Below, one piece after another: positions 1-4,912 of a stretch of 6,267 nucleotides of DNA; position 1 is the stretch's first letter, and the number at the start of each line of letters is the position of its first letter. A program made the position numbers and the translations under genes. The stretch is from Chloroflexota bacterium. GTDB taxonomy: Bacteria; Chloroflexota; Dehalococcoidia; GIF9; AB-539-J10. The notes beneath the pieces were generated by a model. That model made no database searches. It was not told the DNA's origin and was given only the letters and a program-made list of their open reading frames with translations. Location: assembly GCA_015222295.1 (NCBI GenBank), contig JADFUZ010000107.1, positions 1 through 6,267 on the forward strand. Direction: 5' to 3'.

Positions 1-98
1 CGCAGGATGTCGCCTTGCCGTTGCGTCTGGAAGTTGCAGAACTTGCAGCGGAACAGCTTCCCTTTGTCATTTCTCTCGACAGTGTAAAGCCTACCCAT
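1..98 (-). CDS. Partial small zinc-finger-like protein (N-terminal 32 codons)
   Basis: A minus-strand frame starts at an ATG (96-98) and runs off the left edge, so only about 32 residues are visible. A GGAGGT ribosome binding site (complement of 103-108) sits 4 bases upstream and fixes the start. The peptide begins MGRLYTVERNDKGKLFRC and continues with a C-x2-C pair (residues 24 and 27), then FQT and an aliphatic residue. This spacing matches the first half of a C2H2-type finger or a small zinc ribbon. The residues that would supply the remaining ligands lie outside the window, so the metal-binding class cannot be decided. It is divergent from the galT-treT operon. Function is unknown; a nucleic-acid-binding or structural zinc protein is the simplest guess. 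Confidence 0.6.
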   Translation of the reverse strand, partial: MGRLYTVERNDKGKLFRCKFCNFQTQRQGDIL

Positions 99-404
99 GA
101 CTACCTCCAATCTACAGCTATTCGGGCCTAGGCCTACGCCGATTGAGCCGTAGCCCTACTGCTATCATCCCATAGACGGATTATCCCCGTCAACCCCTTG
201 TACGCTCTATGCCCTTCCTCCCCAAGAATACGGTAGTCCCGGGGCTCGGGAAAAGGCTGAGACGGCTGATAGTCACGGCGAACCCTGGTATGCTACGATG
301 GGGGCTGAGAACTGCCAGTTCGCGGCGATGGGTGAGGGCTGGTACTGGACCTACTGATTCATATATTGCCGTGCTGAAAGACTCACAGTGAAGGCGGTGA
401 GGAC
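99..404. other. Divergent intergenic region, no convincing gene
   Basis: About 300 bases separate the minus-strand zinc-finger gene from galT. A 60-codon plus-strand frame at 209-391 is rich in Arg and Trp, has no Shine-Dalgarno and resembles no family I know, so I do not call it. The region should carry the promoters of both neighbours. A candidate for galT is listed separately. A perfect palindrome GGCCTAGGCC (125-134), overlapped by TAGGCCTA (129-136), lies 27 bases upstream of the zinc-finger start codon and could be an operator or chance. Confidence 0.5.
266..294 (+). promoter_or_regulatory. Candidate sigma70-type promoter for the galT-treT operon
   Basis: CTGATA (266-271) and TATGCT (289-294) are separated by 17 bases, and a TGG just before the second box gives an extended -10. 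Each hexamer matches 4 of 6 consensus positions. It lies about 110 bases upstream of the galT start. Such matches are common by chance, so this is only a candidate. Confidence 0.3.
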
Positions 405-1409
405 GTGTCTGAGATAAGGCAGGACCCTACAACCGGAGAGTGGGTTATCATGGCCAGGGAAAGGGCCAAAAGGCCGCGCGACTTTGTCCGCCGGCAGGCC
501 AGACCTGAGTTGCCTGTCTTCTTGCTCTCCTGTCCTTTCTGCCCCGGCAACGAAGCGATGACGCCAGCCGAAACCTTGTCGTACCGGGACGAAAAGGCAG
601 GAAGCTGGCGGGTGAGGGCCTTTGCCAACCGCTTCCCTGCCCTCACACCTGAGGGCAGCACTATGAGAAGCGAGGAGAAGGGTTTCTTTCTGAACATGGA
701 TGGCGTAGGGGTGCACGAGGTGATTGTGGAAACCCCGGCGCATAACAAACCCCTGGCGCTGGTGGAAGACGCTGGAGTGGAGGATGTTCTGCGTGCGTAT
801 CACGAACGATACAACGCCCTCAGTCGGATGTCCTTTGTAAAACTGATCGTTATCTTCAAGAACCACGGCCTCTCGGCGGGAACCTCACTGGAGCATCCCC
901 ATTCACAACTGGTAGCCATCCCCGTAGTGCCGAGACATGTCAGGATGGAACACGAAGTAGCCATGCGCTACTATGACGATCGCGGAGAGTGCCTCTATTC
1001 TGACCTGGCGGGCCACGAACTGAGCACGGGCAAGCGAATAGTGATGGAGACGGGAAGATTCGTGGTCTTTCATCCCTTCGCCTCTCACCAGCCCTTTGAG
1101 ACCTGGATCGTACCGAAGATGCATCAAGCCAGCTTTGGCAGTGCTTCGGCAGAAGAGCTGCAGGACCTGGCCCACGTCCTGCGGATAGTCTTGCTCAAGC
1201 TGTATCGGGGGCTCGAGAACCCGGATTTCAACTATGTTATCGACACCGCCCCCGTGGCGGACGAGAATGAGGACTATTACCTGTGGCACTTGAGAATCAT
1301 TCCTCGACTAACTGAGGTGGCAGGATTCGAGATCGGCTCCGGCATCAACATCAATACCGCCCTACCCGAGGAAACAGCGCCGTTCATGCGGGAGCTGGAA
1401 GTTGAATAG
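405..1409 (+). CDS. galT: Galactose-1-phosphate uridylyltransferase family protein (GalT-like, HIT superfamily)
   Basis: The 334-residue product is a GalT-family nucleotidyltransferase. The classical enzyme swaps UMP between UDP-glucose and galactose 1-phosphate through a covalent His intermediate; some relatives act instead as ADP-glucose or related NDP-sugar phosphorylases. Visible features: the family N-terminus IRQDPTTGEWVI (residues 4-15), a zinc pair C43-P-F-C46 followed by GNE, H113 as the likely third zinc ligand, and the active-site HPHSQ at 164-168, with H164 the fourth ligand and H166 the nucleophile. Classical GalT has HPHGQ; the Ser variant is common in GalT-like phosphorylases. 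The C-terminal half has HPFASHQPFETWIVPK and WHLRIIPR, typical of the second HIT domain. Length is normal for the family. The start is a GTG at 405, preceded by GGTGAGG. treT follows 94 bases downstream on the same strand. Family assignment is firm; the exact substrate (Gal-1-P or another sugar phosphate, UDP or ADP) is not determined. Confidence 0.93.
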   Translation: MSEIRQDPTTGEWVIMARERAKRPRDFVRRQARPELPVFLLSCPFCPGNEAMTPAETLSYRDEKAGSWRVRAFANRFPALTPEGSTMRSEEKGFFLNMDGVGVHEVIVETPAHNKPLALVEDAGVEDVLRAYHERYNALSRMSFVKLIVIFKNHGLSAGTSLEHPHSQLVAIPVVPRHVRMEHEVAMRYYDDRGECLYSDLAGHELSTGKRIVMETGRFVVFHPFASHQPFETWIVPKMHQASFGSASAEELQDLAHVLRIVLLKLYRGLENPDFNYVIDTAPVADENEDYYLWHLRIIPRLTEVAGFEIGSGININTALPEETAPFMRELEVE

Positions 1410-1432
1410 CTGCCTCAAAGGGTGGGAGGCCG

Positions 1433-1498
1433 ATGATTAGCAGGCCCGCGCCAGGCTTCACCATGCTTTCGGGCCCGGATGAATATCTGAGGAGGTAA
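1433..1498 (+). CDS. Possible 21-residue intercistronic ORF between galT and treT
   Basis: An ATG at 1433 is preceded by GGGAGG (1424-1429) and opens a 21-codon frame, MISRPAPGFTMLSGPDEYLR followed by one Arg. It ends in TAA at 1496-1498. The stop overlaps the treT Shine-Dalgarno (GAGGAGGT) and lies 5 bases before the treT ATG. The arrangement is that of a translationally coupled mini-ORF or leader peptide, but the peptide resembles nothing I recognise and the frame is short enough to arise by chance. Confidence 0.3.
   Translation: MISRPAPGFTMLSGPDEYLRR
1488..1495 (+). promoter_or_regulatory. Strong ribosome binding site of treT
   Basis: TGAGGAGG(T), nearly a full anti-16S complement, lies 8 bases before the ATG at 1504. 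It fixes the treT start and suggests efficient translation relative to the weaker GTG start of galT. Confidence 0.85.
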
Positions 1499-1503
1499 TT
1501 ATC

Positions 1504-2739
1504 ATGAGTCACAGCGGACTTGTCCAGGTTGAAGACTACGAGCAGTTTGTGGGAGCGGAAACGATTGAGCGTATTAGGAGAAAGGCCAGGCTGCTTCAGG
1601 ATCTCCATGTAGTCAATCTGAATTCAACATACTACGGCGGGGGCGTGTCACAGCTATTGTCGTCGCTCACGCTCTTGATGAACGGCCTGGGAATAAGGAC
1701 CGGTTGGAGGGTGGTTCACGGACCGCCGGATTTCTTCAGCATCACCAAGAAGATGCACAATGCTCTGCAAGGAGGGAAGATCAATCTTACCGCCAGGAAA
1801 AGGCAACTCTACGAGCAGGTTATCTATGAAAACGCGATTCGAAATCACCTTGACCACAACGTGATCATTGTTCACGATCCACAACCACTTCCCATGATCA
1901 CTCACTACCGGAAGAACTGTCCCTGGATTTGGCGCTGTCATATCGACCTGTCCCGCCCAAACCAGGAGCTCTGGGACTACCTGGTTCCGTTCGTAGAGAA
2001 GTATGATGCGGTTATCCTCAGCAGCGAAGACTATAGACAGAGACTTGAGACGCCGCAATTGTTCTTCATGCCGGCCATAGACCCTTTCTCCATCACCAAC
2101 CGCAAGCTGAGTCAGGATGAAATAGACGAACGCCTGAGACATTACCATATTCCCACGGACCTTCCCCTCGTGGTGCAAGTCTCCCGCTTTGACCGCTGGA
2201 AAGACCCGGAAGGTGTTATCCAGGCCTTCAAATTGGCGAGAAAGGAAGTGGACTGTACCCTCGTGCTGCTGGGCAATACGGCCACAGATGACCCGGAGGG
2301 CGAGGAGGTATACAGGTCCTTGCTGGGCAGCAGGGAAGAACGCATCATTATCATCAGTCGTCAGGACGGGGCGCTGGTGAATGCCCTTCAGTGCCGGGCG
2401 GCTGTTGTCGTGCAGAAGTCCATCCGCGAAGGATTCGGCCTGACGGTTGCCGAGGCCATGTGGAAAGGAACTCCGGTAGTCGGAGGGAATGTAGGTGGCA
2501 TTCGCTACCAGATCCAGGATGGAGACAACGGTTTCCTGGTCTCCTCCATCGAGGAGGCGGCAGAGAGAATCGTCCGATTGGTCAAAGACAAACAGTTGCG
2601 GGAGAGACTGGGACAACAGGCCAGGGAAACGGTGAGGCAGCGGTTTCTACTGACGCGCCTCCTGGAACAATACCTTGACCTTCTCAACTCCTTTGAGGCC
2701 GTTTTCCCGTTGACCGGCGCAGGCAGGGTTCAGGGGTAA
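1504..2739 (+). CDS. treT: Trehalose glycosyltransferring synthase (TreT-like), GT4 family
   Basis: The 411-residue protein is a GT-B fold, GT4 retaining glycosyltransferase closely resembling TreT, which makes trehalose from NDP-glucose and free glucose in the cytoplasm. The N-terminal domain has the donor/acceptor loop NSTYYGGGVSQLL (residues 40-52, Gly triplet 45-47), as in TreT and glycogen synthase relatives. Further TreT-like blocks are HDPQPLPM (124-131), WRCHIDLS (143-150) and the linker MPAIDP (189-194). The C-terminal domain opens with VVQVSRFDRWKDP (223-235) and contains the GT4 E-x7-E motif REGFGLTVAEAMWKG (308-322; E309 and E317), followed by GGNVGGIRYQI. Length matches archaeal and bacterial TreT (about 410). 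It is the second gene of the galT operon; a nucleotidyltransferase upstream of an NDP-glucose-using synthase suggests a substrate supply link. A different acceptor, such as another sugar or a sugar phosphate, cannot be excluded from sequence alone. Confidence 0.88.
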   Translation: MSHSGLVQVEDYEQFVGAETIERIRRKARLLQDLHVVNLNSTYYGGGVSQLLSSLTLLMNGLGIRTGWRVVHGPPDFFSITKKMHNALQGGKINLTARKRQLYEQVIYENAIRNHLDHNVIIVHDPQPLPMITHYRKNCPWIWRCHIDLSRPNQELWDYLVPFVEKYDAVILSSEDYRQRLETPQLFFMPAIDPFSITNRKLSQDEIDERLRHYHIPTDLPLVVQVSRFDRWKDPEGVIQAFKLARKEVDCTLVLLGNTATDDPEGEEVYRSLLGSREERIIIISRQDGALVNALQCRAAVVVQKSIREGFGLTVAEAMWKGTPVVGGNVGGIRYQIQDGDNGFLVSSIEEAAERIVRLVKDKQLRERLGQQARETVRQRFLLTRLLEQYLDLLNSFEAVFPLTGAGRVQG

Positions 2740-2809
2740 GAAACCACACCAAGCTCAAGCCAGAGCGGAGGCGCGTCAATCGACAGAGGCGCAGCCACGA
2801 GGCGTTTTC

Positions 2810-2947
2810 ATGGCAACACTACGCCCGCCGGACTTAGCTGCCCTTGAGCAGGGGAAGTATGTGCCTTCTGTAGAACTTGCTTTCAGAATCGCTAGAGCTT
2901 TCCAGGTAGCAGTGGAGGGTGTGTTTCAGTTCGGGGGAAACCAGTAA
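2810..2947 (+). pseudogene. Truncated XRE-family HTH regulator (C-terminal stub)
   Basis: From 2840 to the TAA at 2945-2947 the frame encodes ALEQGKYVPSVELAFRIARA followed by FQVAVEGVFQF. This matches the C-terminal half of small Cro/CI-type regulators, where the recognition helix is followed by an E-x-GKY-x-PS turn, a LA-x-xIA helix and a VEE-x-F helix. The preceding first three HTH helices are missing. The upstream in-frame sequence (open back into treT) does not resemble them, and neither other frame supplies them. An ATG at 2810 with a GAGG at 2799-2802 could give a 45-residue peptide, but it would lack most of the DNA-binding domain. The junction near 2835 probably marks a deletion or recombination point. 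Family identity is fairly clear; whether anything is expressed is unknown. Confidence 0.6.
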
Positions 2948-3129
2948 GTCAGGCGGGATGATGAACGTATTGCGCTTTCGTGCTGGCGGTAGAGTTCATG
3001 AACGTAGTCTAGCGCTTGGCAATCTATCTCGGTTTCGCCAACCTGAACACTATTTACCCATTCCTCGCTACCTGCGTCCTCAGTGCTCAGACAGCTCGCC
3101 CGGATAGTAGAGGAGGAGCTGCGCTCATC
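2926..3129 (-). pseudogene. Start-less 67-codon open frame, possible gene remnant
   Basis: On the minus strand, 67 codons are open from just after a TGA (3130-3132) to a TGA at 2926-2928, with no ATG or GTG start. The peptide includes EEWVNSVQVGETEIDCQALD followed by YVHELYRQHESAIR, which has the composition of a real soluble, partly helical protein. It overlaps the last 43 bases of the Cys-motif gene in the -1 frame, so it could be that gene's original C-terminus displaced by an indel, or a piece of another gene. Its 3' end overlaps the HTH stub by 22 bases in convergent orientation. I recognise no family. It may also be chance. Confidence 0.25.
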
Positions 3130-3449
3130 TCAGACACTCCCTCCCCACGCTGTTCCACCAGAACCCTCCGCAACTCATTGTCTGTTGCCTTCCTCTCCCA
3201 TTCCTTCCTGGACAGTGCCTGTATTCTCGAAGGTTCCACCCTGTCCTCCATCATTTGGGCGAATTCGCAGGAGGCGCACTTGCAGTTCTGAGTACAGATA
3301 CGCCAAGAAACAATACCCTTGATAGCATAGATGCAGCCCCGTTGATTACCTGGTTTCTTCTTCCTAGCAGAGTTGACGGACCGCCCGGCATGGTTCGCTC
3401 TGACGTGGTTCTGTAGCGCGTTGGCGATGGCGTCTGCACAGGACATCAT
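3087..3449 (-). CDS. Small protein with a redox-associated four-Cys motif
   Basis: The 120-residue product has a basic N-terminus (RKKKPG at 29-34) and then a Cys cluster: GCIYAIKGIVSWRICTQN (residues 38-55) and CKCASCEF (56-63). The key residues are C39, C52, C58 and C61, with an extra C56. The pattern C-[IV]-[WY]-x2-x-G-[VI]-x3-x-[LI]-C-x5-C-x2-C-x-[FY] recurs, as I recall, in anaerobe proteins linked to electron transfer or fused to glycine-cleavage-H-like and signalling domains. It probably binds zinc or an Fe-S centre; that is inference. The start is well supported: the ATG at 3449 overlaps the upstream stop in ATGA and has a near-perfect GAGGAGGT ribosome site. A second ATG follows at once. 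The tail beyond residue 80 is charged and then low in recognisable features; a -1 open frame overlaps the end, so a late frameshift is possible. No specific function can be assigned. Confidence 0.6.
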   Translation of the reverse strand: MMSCADAIANALQNHVRANHAGRSVNSARKKKPGNQRGCIYAIKGIVSWRICTQNCKCASCEFAQMMEDRVEPSRIQALSRKEWERKATDNELRRVLVEQRGEGVSEMSAAPPLLSGRAV

Positions 3450-3691
3450 TTGACCTCCTCAATCTGTAGCACTTCACGTCTCATCGTGGGCGACCTCTTT
3501 GGCACTAACCGTCGCGTGCACAGACCTTCACTCAGGACTCGATACATCGTTTCGGGGATTTTCCCAGTATCCCACACAGGTTCAACTTCGCCAGACTCTA
3601 TCAAGTCCTTGGCTTCCTGCAGGGTTTCCGCTTCCACTTGATACGTGTAACGGTGGATTTCCTGCTCGCGGCTCTGCAACTTGAATGTCAT
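3446..3691 (-). CDS. Unrecognised 81-residue protein in the MnhB operon
   Basis: The frame is open upstream to 3880, but those codons overlap the MnhB gene in another frame. The natural start is the ATG at 3691 (MTFKLQSREQEIH), 5 bases after the MnhB stop. The product is soluble and charged, with a beta-strand-like HRYTYQVEAE (residues 13-22), a helix TLQEAKDLIESGEVEP (23-38) and a basic C-terminal part, CTRRLVPKRSPTMRRE. The strand-helix pattern of the form Y-x-V-E-A-x-[ST]-x-x-E-A-x-x-x-[IV]-x-x-G is seen in many small accessory proteins, including DpnD/PcfM-like ones, but I cannot assign it to a family. The stop overlaps the next start by ATGA, implying coupled translation with the Cys-motif protein. 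This supports a real gene and perhaps a joint function. Confidence 0.5.
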   Translation of the reverse strand: MTFKLQSREQEIHRYTYQVEAETLQEAKDLIESGEVEPVWDTGKIPETMYRVLSEGLCTRRLVPKRSPTMRREVLQIEEVK

Positions 3692-3696
3692 CAACT

Positions 3697-3894
3697 TCAC
3701 TTTTCCAAATGCCAATCTGTGTTTTTGTTCCTCAATACGATCGGCCCAACCACTCCAACAACCAGGAGAGCTATGAATGAGGTGGTTAGCACAGTCTTTG
3801 TTACTGGTGTAGGAGCAGTTATGAACGCCATCATCACCCCCAGCGCTATCACCCCAAGAACCAGCATTACCACTGTCCATGCTTTCATTGTCAT
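3697..3894 (-). CDS. Possible internal in-frame start giving a 65-residue two-helix protein
   Basis: Within the MnhB frame, an ATG at 3894 (MTMKAWTVVMLVLG) is preceded by GGAGGTGA (complement of 3899-3906). This is one of the strongest Shine-Dalgarno sequences in the window, at ideal spacing. The product would be two transmembrane helices (about residues 6-26 and 35-55) and a polar tail, RNKNTDWHLEK. There is no stop between it and the MnhB domain. Either two adjacent genes became fused in frame by loss of a stop, or both a long and a short product are made. I list it as an alternative start, not as an extra locus. Confidence 0.4.
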   Translation of the reverse strand: MTMKAWTVVMLVLGVIALGVMMAFITAPTPVTKTVLTTSFIALLVVGVVGPIVLRNKNTDWHLEK

Positions 3895-4599
3895 TGGTTC
3901 ACCTCCAACCTTTAATACTAATCCGACCCTTCTGCTAACCTGTCCCTCAGCCATTCGTGCTTGTCTTGCCATGACCAGAAGGATAGCGGTAAGTCCAGCG
4001 GCGACAAGTAAACCCACGCCTATCTCCATAAGGGGAGCCACTCCTCCCTCCCATATCCCTCCGGCGTTAGAGCCAGAGGGAGGGATGTGACCGAAAACGG
4101 GGGAACCAACAAGAAAGTTCCGGAAGAAGGGCGAGTGGCCCAAACCCCCAAATGCCAGGCCGATGAATGTGAGCAATCCAATGCTCATCAGAGTATCAAG
4201 GTGAGATGTCTTCAGGCTTTTGCTGATGTCACGGGAACCGAAAGTGACAATGAGTAAGGCCACACCCGATGCAACCACAGCACCTCCCTGAAACCCGCCT
4301 CCGATGGTCGAATGCCCATGTGCGATGAGGTATACGCCATAGACGAGGATGGGTAGAATTAGAAACCTGGTCATAACGCGCACAATCTTGGACAGTCCCA
4401 CCTGCGAGGCGTCCAGTGACTGTAGTGTCCCGTCAGCCGGCGGCTGCATTGCGATTTCCTGAGCGATCGCATACGGACCTTGGCCCTGGCCTGGCAGGAC
4501 ACCTGGAAGAGGCTGAATACCTCTCTCGCGGTGCGGCCTTGTCCTGACAATGGCTAGCCTACCGTGGTATGCTGTTCCCGGGGCTCGTTTCTGCGCCAT
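3697..4599 (-). CDS. mnhB: MnhB/MrpB-domain membrane protein with N- and C-terminal extensions
   Basis: The 300-residue product contains the MnhB domain of Mrp-type Na+/H+ antiporters and of membrane-bound hydrogenases (MbhF). These integral-membrane subunits take part in cation/proton exchange. The domain starts near residue 67 with VGLSKIVRVMTRFLILPI, then VYGVYLIAHGHSTIGGGFQ with the hallmark HG-x6-GGFQGG, and further helices at about 135-160 and 185-212. About 66 residues before it are Pro/Gly/Gln-rich and match nothing I know. The last 65 residues (236-300) add two helices. The start at 4599 has a very good GGGAGGAG site 7 bases upstream; a GTG at 4401 would give a conventional MrpB N-terminus, but its ribosome site is poor. 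MrpB normally needs MrpA, C, D and others, and none is visible, so this is an orphan copy. The next gene follows after 5 bases. Confidence 0.8.
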   Translation of the reverse strand: MAQKRAPGTAYHGRLAIVRTRPHRERGIQPLPGVLPGQGQGPYAIAQEIAMQPPADGTLQSLDASQVGLSKIVRVMTRFLILPILVYGVYLIAHGHSTIGGGFQGGAVVASGVALLIVTFGSRDISKSLKTSHLDTLMSIGLLTFIGLAFGGLGHSPFFRNFLVGSPVFGHIPPSGSNAGGIWEGGVAPLMEIGVGLLVAAGLTAILLVMARQARMAEGQVSRRVGLVLKVGGEPMTMKAWTVVMLVLGVIALGVMMAFITAPTPVTKTVLTTSFIALLVVGVVGPIVLRNKNTDWHLEK

Positions 4600-4617
4600 G
4601 CTTCTGCTCCTCCCAGG

Positions 4618-4641
4618 GGAGAGTTGTCAGGCCAACTCTCC
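4618..4641 (-). other. Perfect stem-loop in the MnhB leader
   Basis: In the minus-strand transcript, GGAGAGTTG and CAACTCTCC form a perfect 9-base-pair stem with a 6-base loop (GCCTGA). It lies about 19 bases upstream of the MnhB start codon and close to its ribosome site. No U-run follows, so it is not a simple terminator. It may be an mRNA processing, stability or translational control element. Confidence 0.5.
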
Positions 4642-4776
4642 ACAGTTCTCGATGTTCACAGTTTCCGGCTCGACCTCACCTGGTATCTCCACAGCTCCTT
4701 CAGGTTGGTTATCCCTCATGGCCTGCCTTTCCTGGCAGGCTTTCGGCCGCTCGATGATCTGCACCAGACTGTTCAT
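4627..4776 (-). CDS. Possible 49-residue leader ORF upstream of MnhB
   Basis: An ATG at 4776 opens 49 codons (MNSLVQIIERPKACQERQAM, then a Glu/Pro/Val-rich tail ending in CGELA) and stops at 4627-4629, inside the loop of the hairpin at 4618-4641. There is no recognisable ribosome binding site, and an in-frame stop lies just upstream. The peptide is acidic and matches no family I know. Two perfect hairpins overlap it, so the stretch may be a structured RNA leader rather than a gene. Confidence 0.28.
   Translation of the reverse strand: MNSLVQIIERPKACQERQAMRDNQPEGAVEIPGEVEPETVNIENCGELA
4720..4741 (-). other. Second perfect stem-loop in the MnhB leader
   Basis: GCCTGCC (4721-4727) and GGCAGGC (4734-4740) form a perfect 7-base-pair GC-rich stem, with a possible G-T closing pair outside it and a 6-base loop reading AGGAAA in the minus-strand transcript. 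It lies about 70 bases downstream of the predicted transcription start. Read on the plus strand it is followed only by TTTCGG, a weak terminator context. Confidence 0.4.
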
Positions 4777-4799
4777 ATATCTACATTATGTTACCATTT

Positions 4800-4819
4800 C
4801 TATCACTGTAGATAGTCTA
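4800..4819. promoter_or_regulatory. Operator-like dyad and repeat at the MnhB promoter
   Basis: CTATC (4800-4804) and GATAG (4811-4815) are inverted around ACTGTA. The right half is part of TGTAGATAGTCTA (4807-4819), which recurs with one mismatch at 4860-4872. It covers the predicted -10 box and transcription start, a classic repressor position. The bound protein is unknown. Confidence 0.35.
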
Positions 4820-4843
4820 ACCTCCCCTGGTTTGCTTTGTCAA
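4814..4843 (-). promoter_or_regulatory. Candidate sigma70 promoter of the MnhB operon
   Basis: On the minus strand a perfect TTGACA (complement of 4838-4843) is followed after 18 bases by TAGACT (complement of 4814-4819), which matches 4 of 6 positions of TATAAT. Transcription would start near 4807 and give a leader of about 200 bases before the MnhB ATG at 4599. The -10 box lies inside the repeated TAGAC-x-ATCTACA motif. Confidence 0.45.
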
Positions 4844-4859
4844 GCCGCCCTGGAAGTAT

Positions 4860-4872
4860 TGTAGATGGTCTA
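4860..4872. repeat. Second copy of the TGTAGAT-x-GTCTA motif
   Basis: TGTAGATGGTCTA repeats 4807-4819 with one mismatch, 53 bases away (about five helical turns) and in the same orientation. It contains the internal inverted repeat GTAGA-TGG-TCTAC. It lies 17 bases upstream of the -35 box of the MnhB promoter and at the presumed left end of the IS. It could be an upstream operator, or an IS terminal sequence beginning with TGT. Confidence 0.35.
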
Positions 4873-4900
4873 CGATTCTGTCCTCCCGTAACAGTTCAGC

Positions 4901-4910
4901 GAAAATGTCC
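4901..4910 (+). repeat. Left subterminal inverted repeat of the IS
   Basis: GAAAATGTCC just upstream of the transposase start is the reverse complement of the last ten bases of the window. Matching ends there on the inner side, as expected for a repeat shared only by the IS ends. Confidence 0.55.
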
Positions 4911-4912
4911 GC

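Noticed and set aside
239..294. Shared short strings (CCCGGGGCTCG and TGGTATGCT) between 239-294 and 4564-4587
   Set aside because: The two strings occur in different order and spacing in the two places, so they are most likely coincidence rather than a dispersed repeat.
209..391. 60-codon plus-strand frame before galT
   Set aside because: No ribosome binding site, Arg/Trp-rich translated-noise composition, and it overlaps the likely galT promoter.
351..866. Minus-strand 171- and 121-codon frames opposite the start of galT
   Set aside because: Antisense shadows of the galT coding sequence; the plus-strand product has clear family motifs and these peptides match nothing.
1654..2616. 320-codon minus-strand frame antisense to treT
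   Set aside because: Long, but exactly opposite a well-supported GT4 gene; it has no ribosome binding site or recognisable motif, and codon structure favours the plus strand.
3638..4090. 150-codon plus-strand frame with hydrophobic stretches
   Set aside because: Antisense to the MnhB transmembrane helices, whose complement also reads as hydrophobic; no ribosome site.
4720..4741. Reading the GCCTGCC/GGCAGGC hairpin as a plus-strand rho-independent terminator
   Set aside because: It is followed by only three T residues and there is no plus-strand gene upstream to terminate.
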